A stretch of DNA of 17,087 nt from JALHTV01 sp049510055 (GCA_049510055.1 JBEKZI010000042.1:1-17087); one strand, 5' to 3'; counted from the stretch's first letter, positions 7,023-14,811 are shown. Program-made: numbers and translations. The notes: generated by a model from the letters alone, not told the origin.

Positions 7023-8180
7023 ATGACAAGGACGTCTGGCCCCCGCCTGCCACTGAAGGACAACTCCGCCGGTACGGGACTAATCCTCACCAGCCTGGCG
7101 CTGCTTGCATTGGGCGTGGTGATGGTGCACAGCGCGGTGGCGTCGGTCAAGGAGCCGGGCACCTGGTACGCCCGGGCCGACGTCCGCCACACCCTCTTTG
7201 CCGTCCTGGCGGCGCTGACGATGATCACGCTGTGGCGGGTGGACTATCACCGCCTGGACGCCGGCAAGTATCTGCCCATCGTGCCGACGATCCTGCTGGT
7301 CGTGGCGGTGCTCTGCGGCGTGCTGGTGTTCGTGCCGGGCATCGGGCGAAGCGTCGGCGGCCACGCGCGGTGGTTGCGCGTCGGCCCGGCCCAGTACGCC
7401 ATCGGCTTCCAGCCCTCGGAGGTCATCAAGATCGTCCTGATTCTTTTCCTGGCCACGTGGCTGTCGCGGCCTTCCGTCAACAAGCGCGACTTCCTGCGGA
7501 CGTTCGTGCCCGCAGCGGCGATCATCGGCGTGTGCCTCGTGGTGGTCATCACCCAGGATTTCGGAGCGGCCGTCATCATCGCCGTGACCGCCGGGGCGAC
7601 GCTGCTGCTGGCCGGCGTGCCGTGGTATTACCTGGCCTCGCTGATCCCCCCGGCCGTCGGGGCGTTCTACGTCATGGTCGTCCACTCGCCGTGGCGGTGG
7701 CTGCGGATCACCGCCATGCTCGACCCCTGGTCGTTGTCCAATCCCAGTTCCTATCAGCCTCGCCAGGCGCTGCTGGCCATCATGACCGGCGGCTGGTGGG
7801 GCAAGGGCCTGGGAGCGGGCATGCAGAAGCTGGGCTACCTGCCGGAGGACAGCACGGACTTCATCTTCTCGGTCTTCTGCGAGGAGATGGGCTTCCTGGG
7901 CGCGATGCTGCTGGCGGGGCTTTTCCTGCTGTGGCTGTGGCAGGCCCGCAAGACCGTAGCCGCAGCCGGCGACGACCTGGGGCGACTGCTGGCGGGCGCG
8001 ATGGGGTTTCTCGTGGCCTCCCAGGCCGTGCTGCACGTGGCCGTGGACACCGGCGCCGCCCCGCCGACCGGCGCGAGCCTGCCGTTCATCTCCGCCGGCG
8101 GCACGGCCCTGGTGCTCTTGACCGCGGCGGTGGCGGCGATGGTCTCTGTGTCGGCGTACCGGACTACAAAAAGTGCGTAG
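7023..8180 (+). CDS. ftsW: SEDS-family peptidoglycan glycosyltransferase FtsW
   Basis: This 385-residue polytopic membrane protein polymerises lipid II into glycan strands at the septum and works with the class B PBP encoded five genes upstream. SEDS signatures are all present: GHARWLRVGP and FQPSE at 129-133, TQDFG (D179), YQPRQALLAI, the GGWWGKGLG loop, and LPEDSTDFIF, where D279 aligns with the catalytic Asp of SEDS enzymes. Near the C-terminus comes GASLPFISAGG. Cluster position favours FtsW over RodA. The ATG at 7023 lies 27 bases after mraY with only a weak ribosome site (AAGGA at 7005-7009). It is the last recognisable dcw gene here. Confidence 0.93.
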   Translation: MTRTSGPRLPLKDNSAGTGLILTSLALLALGVVMVHSAVASVKEPGTWYARADVRHTLFAVLAALTMITLWRVDYHRLDAGKYLPIVPTILLVVAVLCGVLVFVPGIGRSVGGHARWLRVGPAQYAIGFQPSEVIKIVLILFLATWLSRPSVNKRDFLRTFVPAAAIIGVCLVVVITQDFGAAVIIAVTAGATLLLAGVPWYYLASLIPPAVGAFYVMVVHSPWRWLRITAMLDPWSLSNPSSYQPRQALLAIMTGGWWGKGLGAGMQKLGYLPEDSTDFIFSVFCEEMGFLGAMLLAGLFLLWLWQARKTVAAAGDDLGRLLAGAMGFLVASQAVLHVAVDTGAAPPTGASLPFISAGGTALVLLTAAVAAMVSVSAYRTTKSA

Positions 8181-8214
8181 GGCGAAGGGCGTCGTGCGGA
8201 GAGCGTAGGGGCTT

Positions 8215-8241
8215 TTGCGAAGGGGACGATTTCGGTATACT
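8215..8241 (+). promoter_or_regulatory. Candidate promoter for the Gfo/Idh gene
   Basis: TTGCGA (8215-8220) and TATACT (8236-8241) are separated by 15 bases, slightly short for a sigma-70-type promoter. TATACT lies in an A/T-rich pocket in an otherwise GC-rich gap, 54 bases before the next start codon, and follows the end of the dcw cluster. This suggests a new transcription unit. Confidence 0.45.
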
Positions 8242-8255
8242 TCTTAATTCCACAT

Positions 8256-8272
8256 GGCCGGAAAAGCCGGCC
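8256..8272 (+). other. Leader hairpin before the Gfo/Idh gene
   Basis: GGCCGG (8256-8261) and CCGGCC (8267-8272) form a perfect 6-bp GC stem with an AAAAG loop. It lies between the candidate promoter and the AAGGAG ribosome site at 8282-8287. There is no T run after it, so a terminator is unlikely. It could stabilise the mRNA 5' end. Confidence 0.4.
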
Positions 8273-8294
8273 TCGGACACCAAGGAGCTTTCTC

Positions 8295-9611
8295 ATGGCA
8301 CGTGCGAAGCGGTCCTCTTCCCGTAAGCGTTACGTTCAGGTCGGTATCGGCGGCCGCAGCCACATGTACACCAAGGCCATCACCGAGACGTTCAAGAAGC
8401 ATTGCCAGCTCGTGGGCTTCTGCGACACCAACCAGGGCCGCATGGACACCCGAAACAAGCTCCTGGCGGCCAAGGGCGTCAAGGCCGTGCCCACCTACCG
8501 GGCGCACCAGTTCGACCGCATGATCGCCGAGACCCGCCCCGACGTGGTCGTCGTGACCACCGTGGACGCCACGCACAGCGACTACATCTGCCGAGCCATG
8601 GAGCTGGGCTGCGACGTCATCACCGAAAAGCCCATGACCACCGACGAGCTCCGCTGCCGGAAAATTCTCGAAACGGTCGCCAAGACCAAGCAGCGGTGCC
8701 TGGTGACCTTCAACTACCGCTACGCCCCGCCGCGCAGCCAGATCCGCGAGATGATCATGGCAGGCAAGATCGGCGAGGTGCTCAGCGTGGACTTCTGCTG
8801 GCTGCTGAACACGCAGCACGGGGCGGACTACTTCCGCCGCTGGCATCGCCGGCGCGAATGTTCCGGTTCGCTGCTGGTGCACAAGGCCACCCACCACTTC
8901 GACCTGGTCAACTGGTGGATCGACGACATTCCCCAGGAGGTCTTCTGCCACGGTTCGCTGAAATATTACACGCCCAAAACCGCCGAGCGCATGGGCCTGT
9001 CGGACCGGGCCGAGCGATGCCTGGTCTGCCCGGCCCAGAAGCGATGCAAATTCTACCTGGACCTGCGAACCGTCAAGGACCACAAGGCCCTGTACCTGGA
9101 TAACGAGAAGGAGGACGGCTACTTCCGCGACCGCTGCGTGTTCTCCGACCAGATCAACATCTGGGACAACATGTCCGTCACCGTCCGCTACCGCCGCGGG
9201 ACGCTTCTGAACTACTTCCTGCACGCCTACAGCCCCTACGAAGGCTACAAGATCGCCTTCAACGGCACCAAGGGCCGCATCGAGCACACGGCCTGTGAGA
9301 ACACCTACATCAGCGGCGACGGCACGGTGCCCGGCGAACTGACGAGAGGCAACGTCTCGGTCACGCTTATCCCTGAGTTCAGCCCGCCGCGGATCTTGGA
9401 GCCGCGCACGGGCAAGGGCGGCCACGGCGGCGGCGACCCGGTGCTGCTGACCGACCTGTTCCATCCGCGCCCGCCCAAGGATCCCCTCCGCCGCCGGGCC
9501 GACCAGCGCGACGGGGCTTATTCGATCCTCGTGGGCGTGGCCGCCTATCATAGCATCGACACCGGCCGGGCCATCCGCATCGCCGACCTGCTGGGCGACG
9601 CGCCGATCTAG
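8295..9611 (+). CDS. Gfo/Idh/MocA-family oxidoreductase
   Basis: This 438-residue NAD(P)-dependent oxidoreductase belongs to the family that acts on sugars, inositols and related polyols; the substrate cannot be read from sequence. The N-terminal Rossmann fold has VGIGGRSHMY (about 16-25), then D in GFCDTN, and the family motif EKP at 111-113. The C-terminal domain carries HKATHHFD (K197, H200, D203), matching the usual substrate-side HxxD. Between about 240 and 281 lies an insert with C242, C245, C251 and C281 that could bind a metal. No Tat or secretion signal is present, so it is likely cytoplasmic. The ATG at 8295 has AAGGAG 7 bases upstream. Such genes are often numerous in planctomycetes. 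Confidence 0.88.
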   Translation: MARAKRSSSRKRYVQVGIGGRSHMYTKAITETFKKHCQLVGFCDTNQGRMDTRNKLLAAKGVKAVPTYRAHQFDRMIAETRPDVVVVTTVDATHSDYICRAMELGCDVITEKPMTTDELRCRKILETVAKTKQRCLVTFNYRYAPPRSQIREMIMAGKIGEVLSVDFCWLLNTQHGADYFRRWHRRRECSGSLLVHKATHHFDLVNWWIDDIPQEVFCHGSLKYYTPKTAERMGLSDRAERCLVCPAQKRCKFYLDLRTVKDHKALYLDNEKEDGYFRDRCVFSDQINIWDNMSVTVRYRRGTLLNYFLHAYSPYEGYKIAFNGTKGRIEHTACENTYISGDGTVPGELTRGNVSVTLIPEFSPPRILEPRTGKGGHGGGDPVLLTDLFHPRPPKDPLRRRADQRDGAYSILVGVAAYHSIDTGRAIRIADLLGDAPI

Positions 9612-9627
9612 GCCGCCCCACGCGGCC
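9611..9627 (+). other. Small hairpin at the end of the Gfo/Idh gene
   Basis: GGCCGC (9611-9616) and GCGGCC (9622-9627) form a 6-bp GC stem starting at the last base of the stop codon. No T tract follows. It may protect the 3' end or weaken read-through, but an intrinsic terminator is not supported. Confidence 0.3.
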
Positions 9628-9669
9628 ATGGCGTCCGTTCGCCGGGAGCATGGCGGGATGATTTAAACC

Positions 9670-10800
9670 ATGACGCCGCGGCAAAGGCACATCGAGACGC
9701 TGACGTTCGGCCAGCCCGACAAGATCCCCTTCGCCCCCGGCGGGCCGCGGGAATCCACCCTCGCCCGCTGGCATCAGGAGGGTTTGCCCCCCGGCACCGA
9801 GTGGCGGGCCTACCTTTGCCGGACGCTGGGCATTCAGGACGATCCGCCCCGCCGCCAAAAGATCGAGCTGGGCGTGAACTTCCGAATGATTCCGGAGTTC
9901 GAGGAAAAAATCCTGGAGCACAAAGACGGCCATCTCATCGTCCAGGACTGGAAGGGCAACATCTGCGAGATTTCGGATCGGTTCGATCCCAGCTACCTGC
10001 GGATGGCTAAGGACTTCGTCACGCGGCGGTGGATTAAGTGTCCGGTGGAAACCCCAGACGACTGGGAACGGATGAAGGCCCGCTACGATCCGGACACCCC
10101 CGGTCGGTTTCCCGCCGATTTCGTCCACCGCGCCCACCAGGCGGCCAACCGCGACGACGTGCTGGGTTTCGGCATCGTGACGGGGCCGTTCTGGCAAATG
10201 CGCGAATGGTGCGGCCTGGAGAGCCTGTGCCTGATGATGATCGAGCAGCCGGCGCTCGTGGAGGAGATGGCTGCGTTCTGGACCGACTTCGTCGCGCGGC
10301 TGCTGGAGCAGGTTCTCGCTCACGTCGTTCCCGATCAATTGGCCTTCAGCGAGGACATGGCTTACAAGGGCAAGGCCATGATCTCCCCCGCCATGACGCG
10401 GCGGTTCTGCAAGCCCAGCTACGATCGCTGGTCGGCCCTGTGCCGCAAGGCCGGCGTGCCGATCGTGGACATCGACAGCGACGGGTACATCGGCGAGCTG
10501 ATCCCCATCTGGATTGAATCGGGCCTCAATGTCACCAACCCGATGGAGGTAGCCGCCGGCAATGATATCGGCGAGTTCCGCCGCCTCTACGGGCGGGCGA
10601 TGGCCTACCGCGGCGGCGTGGACAAGCGGGCCATCGCCAAGGGCGGCGAGGTAATCCGCGAGGAGCTTCAAAGGATCGAACCGGTCGTCCGCGACGGCGG
10701 GTACATCCCCGGCTGCGACCACGGCGTACCCGCCGACGTGTCCTGGCCGGCCTTTGTGGACTATGGCCGCTTGCTCGCCCAAATGACCGGCTGGTTGTGA
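9670..10800 (+). CDS. Uroporphyrinogen decarboxylase-like (URO-D superfamily) protein
   Basis: The 376-residue protein has the COG0407/URO-D pattern: an N-terminal RQRHIETLTFGQPDKIPF, a mid-region YKGKAMISPAMTRRF, VDIDSDGYIGELIPIW (about 266-281), then GLNVTNPMEVAAGNDI, and GGYIPGCDHGVPADVSWPAF near the end. The superfamily includes heme-pathway URO-D and corrinoid/CoM methyltransferases (MtaA, MtbA). The usual N-terminal 'WxMRQAGRY' block of true heme enzymes is absent, and the His-x-Cys zinc motif of methyltransferases is replaced by D-x-D-S-D-G. It is therefore more likely one of the uncharacterised planctomycete/Lentisphaerae-type members than HemE. It lies 58 bases after the oxidoreductase in the same direction, so a shared catabolic role is possible but unproven. 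The start is ATG 9670. Confidence 0.82.
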   Translation: MTPRQRHIETLTFGQPDKIPFAPGGPRESTLARWHQEGLPPGTEWRAYLCRTLGIQDDPPRRQKIELGVNFRMIPEFEEKILEHKDGHLIVQDWKGNICEISDRFDPSYLRMAKDFVTRRWIKCPVETPDDWERMKARYDPDTPGRFPADFVHRAHQAANRDDVLGFGIVTGPFWQMREWCGLESLCLMMIEQPALVEEMAAFWTDFVARLLEQVLAHVVPDQLAFSEDMAYKGKAMISPAMTRRFCKPSYDRWSALCRKAGVPIVDIDSDGYIGELIPIWIESGLNVTNPMEVAAGNDIGEFRRLYGRAMAYRGGVDKRAIAKGGEVIREELQRIEPVVRDGGYIPGCDHGVPADVSWPAFVDYGRLLAQMTGWL

Positions 10801-10803
10801 GAA

Positions 10804-10821
10804 TTCCTTGCCCCAAGGGAA
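10804..10821 (+). terminator. Weak hairpin after the URO-D-like gene
   Basis: TTCCTTG (10804-10810) can pair with CAAGGGAA (10814-10821) around CCC, with one bulged G. It starts 3 bases after the stop codon. The downstream bases are A-rich rather than T-rich on this strand, so termination strength is doubtful. Confidence 0.3.
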
Positions 10822-10828
10822 ACAAAAC

Positions 10829-10851
10829 CGATAGTATCGTGTTTCTATATT
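10829..10851 (+). promoter_or_regulatory. Candidate promoter or operator before the propeller-repeat gene
   Basis: An A/T-rich pocket in a GC-rich genome. CGATA-G-TATCG (10829-10839) is a perfect inverted repeat, and TATATT (10846-10851) matches a -10 box in five of six positions. No good -35 box is 17 bases upstream. The alternative TTGCCC (10808) with TAGTAT (10832) has an 18-base spacer. Either would place a promoter in this 76-base gap. Confidence 0.35.
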
Positions 10852-10876
10852 GGCCTTTTTTGAAGGGAAATGTCGT

Positions 10877-12367
10877 ATGCGATCGACTCCGTATCGAATG
10901 TTCGGGATTCTCCTGCTGGCCTTGACGTCGCTGGTCGCCCGGGCGGCGGCCGCCGGCGCCACCACGCAGGGACAGGACAAAATTAAGAAGCAATACCTCG
11001 GCAGCATCCCGGCGGGCATTCTGGACGCCGTCCGCAGCGCCACGCCGGAAGGATGCCGCCTGGCCCTGGTGACGCGCGCCAACAACAAGCTCATCGTCGT
11101 GATCGACGGCCAGCCTGGGCCGACGGTGGACGACCTCATGGTGGGCAGCGTGGTCTTCAGCCCCGACGGCAAGCGCTTCGCCTACACGGCCGGCAAGGGT
11201 AACAAGTGGCGCGTGGTGATCGACGGCAATGCCGGGCCGGAGTGGGACCGGATTTCCGCGGGCGATCCGATCTTCAGTCCCGACGGCAAGCACATCGCCT
11301 ACACGGCCGGCAAGGGCGACACGTGGCGCGTGGTGATCGACGGCAATGCCGGACCGGGAACGGAAGGAACCGTGGAGGGAAGTTTGGTCTTCAGCCATGA
11401 CGGCCAGCACGTGGCCTACGCCACCACCAAGGGCGCCAAGCGGTTCGCGGTGGTCGACGGCCAGCCCGGGCCGGAGTGGGATGGGATCATGGAAGGGACC
11501 ATGGTCTTCAGCCCCGACGGCAAGCGCGTCGCCTACGTGGCCGGCAAGGGCCACAACCAGATCGCGGTGATCGACGGCCAGGCCGGACCGGAGATGGACG
11601 GGATTGGGAAGGGAACACCCCTGTTCAGCTCCGACAGCAAGCGCGTGGCGTACGTGGCCACCAAAGGCGCCAAGTGGTTCGTGGTGATCGACGGCCAGCT
11701 CGAGCCGGAGGCGGACGGTCTTGCGAATCTGCTCTTCAGTCCCGACGGCAAGCACATGGCCTACATAAAGCAGAAAGGCGCCAAGTGGTTCGCGGTGGTC
11801 GACGGCCAAGCCGGACCGGAGATGGACGGCATTGGAGGCCTGATGTTCAGCTCCGACAGCAAGCGCGTCGCCTACATGGCCAAGAAAGGCGCCAAGGGAC
11901 TCGCCGTGATCGACGGCCAACCCGGGCCGGAAGCGGACGGCATCGGAGGCCTAACCTTCAGCCCCGACGGCAAACGCGTCGCCTACGCGGCCATCAAGGG
12001 GGGAAAGCAATCGGTGATCGTCGACGGCCAGGCCGGACCGGAAATGAACGGCGTCGGCGGCCTGATCTTCAGTCCCGACAGCAAGCACGTGGCCTACGTG
12101 GCCCAGAACGGCACCAAGTGGTTCGCGATGGTCGACGGCCAGGCCGGGCCGGAGACGGACGGCATCGGCGAGTTGGTCTTCAGCCCGGACAGCAAGCACG
12201 TGGCCTACGTGGCCTTCGTGAATGGAAAGCAGGTTGTGATGGTCGACGGCCAGGCCGGCCCGGCCGTGGACGGGATTGCGGTGGGCCCGGTCTTCCGGAA
12301 GGACGGAACGGTGGAGTATCTCGCCAAGCAGGCCGACGGTCTCTACCGCCTGGACGACCGCCCCTGA
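10877..12367 (+). CDS. Secreted beta-propeller-like repeat protein (WD40-like/PD40 type)
   Basis: The 496-residue protein starts at ATG 10877, with GAAGGGAA 7 bases upstream; a longer TTG frame from 10850 is less likely. An N-terminal signal peptide (hydrophobic 9-20, possible cleavage near ARA-AAA at about 23) sends it to the periplasm. The rest is tandem repeats with a consensus of FSPDGKRVAYVA, a G-K segment, a VVIDGQ strand, then AGPEMDGI. Ten clear units and one degraded last unit (FRKDGTVEYLA) are seen. Starts of the FSPDGK element are 117 bases apart four times, then 111 bases apart five times, then 114. The FSPDG(K/R).(I/V)AY pattern is that of TolB/PD40 propeller blades. No catalytic residues are evident, so a binding role is inferred. 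Ten or eleven units exceed one six- to eight-bladed propeller. Confidence 0.85.
   Translation: MRSTPYRMFGILLLALTSLVARAAAAGATTQGQDKIKKQYLGSIPAGILDAVRSATPEGCRLALVTRANNKLIVVIDGQPGPTVDDLMVGSVVFSPDGKRFAYTAGKGNKWRVVIDGNAGPEWDRISAGDPIFSPDGKHIAYTAGKGDTWRVVIDGNAGPGTEGTVEGSLVFSHDGQHVAYATTKGAKRFAVVDGQPGPEWDGIMEGTMVFSPDGKRVAYVAGKGHNQIAVIDGQAGPEMDGIGKGTPLFSSDSKRVAYVATKGAKWFVVIDGQLEPEADGLANLLFSPDGKHMAYIKQKGAKWFAVVDGQAGPEMDGIGGLMFSSDSKRVAYMAKKGAKGLAVIDGQPGPEADGIGGLTFSPDGKRVAYAAIKGGKQSVIVDGQAGPEMNGVGGLIFSPDSKHVAYVAQNGTKWFAMVDGQAGPETDGIGELVFSPDSKHVAYVAFVNGKQVVMVDGQAGPAVDGIAVGPVFRKDGTVEYLAKQADGLYRLDDRP
11156..12292 (+). repeat. Tandem coding repeats (ten units, 117 then 111 bases)
   Basis: Units begin at 11156, 11273, 11390, 11507, 11624, 11735, 11846, 11957, 12068 and 12179, counted from the TTC of the FSPDGK element. 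DNA similarity between neighbours is high, for example GTCGACGGCCAGGCCGG recurs. The shorter units lack two residues in the loop just before the Phe-Ser strand. Confidence 0.9.
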
Positions 12368-12521
12368 CCGGCCGGGACCCGGACTCCAGTGGGGCTGGAC
12401 AATTGACGATACTGGTTGAATCGGCTAGGAAAGGTCGCGCGAAAGCTCGACCTTATCCTGCCGGCCCGTCGTAATACCTTGGCGATCCGAAAGCAAAGGC
12501 AAAAAGCCTTCGCCTTCAGAC

Positions 12522-12541
12522 GCTCGCGGGAGCTTGCGAGC
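12522..12541 (+). promoter_or_regulatory. Hairpin carrying the ribosome site of the DUF4954 gene
   Basis: GCTCGC (12522-12527) and GCGAGC (12536-12541) are exact inverted repeats. The 8-base loop contains GGGAG (12528-12532), the only Shine-Dalgarno-like sequence at proper spacing (9 bases) before the ATG at 12542. The stem ends directly at that ATG. A second small hairpin (AAGGC 12496-12500 with GCCTT 12506-12510) precedes it. The rest of the 12368-12541 gap holds a TTGACG at 12403 without a clear -10 partner. Confidence 0.4.
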
Positions 12542-14749
12542 ATGGGAATGGTCAACGTCGTCGGTCCGGACAAATTCGGACGGGGGTTCATCCCCTCCAA
12601 GTACCTGCCCCGCGGCCGGGACGAATACTATCTGCGCAATCAGCAGCAGCCGCGGCCGACGACGTGGCGCCGCCTGCACACGGAGGAGATCAAGGTCCTG
12701 GTCCGCAACGGCAACAGGTGCCAGGACTGGAAGCAGTTCCTCGTAGCCGACTCTTTTAACCCTCACCTGATCAGGAATAGCGAGTTCGCCGGCCTGGTGC
12801 GGATCGCCGGCTTGGAAGACGTCGTGCTGGAACACGACGACCTCCAGACCCCCGCGGGCATCACCGACAGCCTGATTATCTCCTGCGACGTCGGCCGCAG
12901 CGCCGCCATCCATCACGCTCGATACCTGGCGCACTACATCGTCGGCGACAACGTCATCCTGCTGAACGTCGGCGAGATGCACACCGGCAATCGCGCCACG
13001 TTCGGCAACGGCGTCGTCAAGGACGGCGAACCGGCCAGCTCGCGGATTTACCTGGAGCTGATCAACGAGGGCGGCGGCCGAAAAATCCTGCCCTTCGAGG
13101 GGATGATCCCGGCCGACGCCTACATCTGGGCCAAGTACCGCGACGACGCGGCGTTGATGAAAAAGCTGGCCACGATTACCCAGAAGCGCGTCGACTCCCG
13201 CCGAGGCTATTACGGCACGGTAGGCGACGGCTGCGTCATCAAGAATTGCGGCGCCATCCAGGACGTCAAGATCGGCCCGGCGTGCGTCATCCATGGCGCC
13301 GGCAAGCTCCAAAATCTGACCATCCGCTCAAGCCCGGACGAACCCACCCACATCGGCGAGGGCGCCGAGTTGGTCGACGGCATCGTCGGGCTGGGCTGCC
13401 GCGTGCTGTACGGCTGCAAGGCCGTGCGATTCGTGATGGGCGACAACGCTACGCTCAAGTACGGCGCCCGGCTGATCCACACCTACCTGGGCGACAACTC
13501 CACCGTCGCCTGCTGCGAGATGCTGCACAACCTGATCTTCCCCGCTCACGAGCAGCACCACAACAACTCGTTCCTCATCGCCAGCCTTCTGATGGGGCAA
13601 AGCAATGTGGCCGCCGGGGCGACCATCGGCTCCAACCACAACAGCCGCGCCAAAGACGGCGAGGTCCAGGCCGGGCGCGGCTTCTGGCCGGGCCTGTGCG
13701 TGTCGCTGAAGCACACCTGCCGCTTTGCCTCCTTTGTGCTGCTGGCCAAGGGCGACTATCCGGCCGAGCTGGACGTCCCCCTGCCGTTCGCCCTGCTGAG
13801 CAACGACGCCGCACGCGACCGCCTGCTGGTCATGCCGGCCTACTGGTGGATGTACAACATGTACGCCCTGGCCCGCAACACCTGGAAGTTCGCCGGCCGC
13901 GACAGTCGCAAGATCAAGACGCAGCACATCGAGTTCGATTCGCTGGCGCCGGATACGGTCGAAGAAATTTTCAAGGCCTTGGAATTACTGGAGTTATGGA
14001 CTGGACGGGCCGCCGGCCGCACCAAAGGCCGCTCAGCCGAAAAACTTTCAGCCGCCCAGGCGGTGGCCCTGGGCCGCAAGTTGCTGACCCAACCGAAGGC
14101 CCCCACCGGCGGCTTGGAGATTTTGGGCCAGGCCATGGAGGACTCCAACCGCCCCGTCGTGATTCTCAAGGCCTACGGCGCCTACCGGGCCTACCGCCAG
14201 ATGCTGCACTACTACGCCGTCAAGAACCTGCTGGAGTACCTGAAGGCCAATCCCCGCGCCACGCGGGAGACGATGGTCAAAATGCTGGGCGGCACGCGCC
14301 AGCGACAGTGGGTGAACCTCGGCGGGCAATTGGCGCCGCAATCGGCCGTGACGCGACTGTTCGGCGACATCAAGGGCGGCCAACTGAAGACCTGGCCGGA
14401 CATCCACGCCCGCTACGACCAGATGTGGCAGGAATACCCACGTCAAAAACAGGCCCACGCCCTGGCGACACTGCTGGACCTGCTGGATGCCCCAGGCAAA
14501 AAACTCACGGCCGAACTCTGGAACGCCGCCCTGGCTGAGGCGGAGCGGATTCAGAAGTACGTCTGCGAGCAGGTTTATCTCTCGCGGAAGAAGGACTACG
14601 ACGACCCGTTCCGCCGGACCACCTTCCGCAACGCCGCGGAGAGCAAGGCCGTCGTCGGCACGGCCCGGGACGACGCCTTCATCCAGCAAGTCCGCAAAGA
14701 GACCCAGGCCTTCGGCAAACTCATCAAGTCCATCCGCAATCGCGGGTAG
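12542..14749 (+). CDS. DUF4954 family protein with left-handed beta-helix core
   Basis: The 735-residue product matches the DUF4954 family (usually about 650-700 residues, best known from Bacteroides) along its length. An N-terminal helical part (HTEEIKVLVRNGNRCQDWKQF) leads into repeats of short glycine-rich turns such as VGDNVILLNVGE and, from residue 224, YGTVGDGCVIKNCG, IGEGAELVDGIVGLG and GDNATLKYGARLI. These are typical of hexapeptide-type left-handed beta-helices in acyl- and nucleotidyltransferases. HEQHHNN at 336-342 and GSNHNSR resemble catalytic-His turns of LbH transferases. A helical C-terminal third follows (about 430-735). Its function is not known; a role with nucleotide sugars or acyl groups would be inference. 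Start: ATG 12542 (or 12548). A TTG at 12416 would add 42 basic residues outside the family. Confidence 0.85.
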   Translation: MGMVNVVGPDKFGRGFIPSKYLPRGRDEYYLRNQQQPRPTTWRRLHTEEIKVLVRNGNRCQDWKQFLVADSFNPHLIRNSEFAGLVRIAGLEDVVLEHDDLQTPAGITDSLIISCDVGRSAAIHHARYLAHYIVGDNVILLNVGEMHTGNRATFGNGVVKDGEPASSRIYLELINEGGGRKILPFEGMIPADAYIWAKYRDDAALMKKLATITQKRVDSRRGYYGTVGDGCVIKNCGAIQDVKIGPACVIHGAGKLQNLTIRSSPDEPTHIGEGAELVDGIVGLGCRVLYGCKAVRFVMGDNATLKYGARLIHTYLGDNSTVACCEMLHNLIFPAHEQHHNNSFLIASLLMGQSNVAAGATIGSNHNSRAKDGEVQAGRGFWPGLCVSLKHTCRFASFVLLAKGDYPAELDVPLPFALLSNDAARDRLLVMPAYWWMYNMYALARNTWKFAGRDSRKIKTQHIEFDSLAPDTVEEIFKALELLELWTGRAAGRTKGRSAEKLSAAQAVALGRKLLTQPKAPTGGLEILGQAMEDSNRPVVILKAYGAYRAYRQMLHYYAVKNLLEYLKANPRATRETMVKMLGGTRQRQWVNLGGQLAPQSAVTRLFGDIKGGQLKTWPDIHARYDQMWQEYPRQKQAHALATLLDLLDAPGKKLTAELWNAALAEAERIQKYVCEQVYLSRKKDYDDPFRRTTFRNAAESKAVVGTARDDAFIQQVRKETQAFGKLIKSIRNRG

Positions 14750-14811
14750 GTAGTGTTGCTGCAATAAATGAATGCTTCCTGGGGAAAATTACTAGGCTAA
14801 AGGGCGATGAG

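Noticed and set aside
10850..10876. TTG start nine codons before the propeller protein's ATG
   Set aside because: It would put charged residues before the signal peptide and leaves the ribosome site GAAGGGAA inside the gene; ATG 10877 fits better.
12416..12541. TTG start giving 42 extra residues on the DUF4954 protein
   Set aside because: The extra residues are basic and low in complexity, overlap two hairpins, have no family match, and the ATG at 12542 has a ribosome site.
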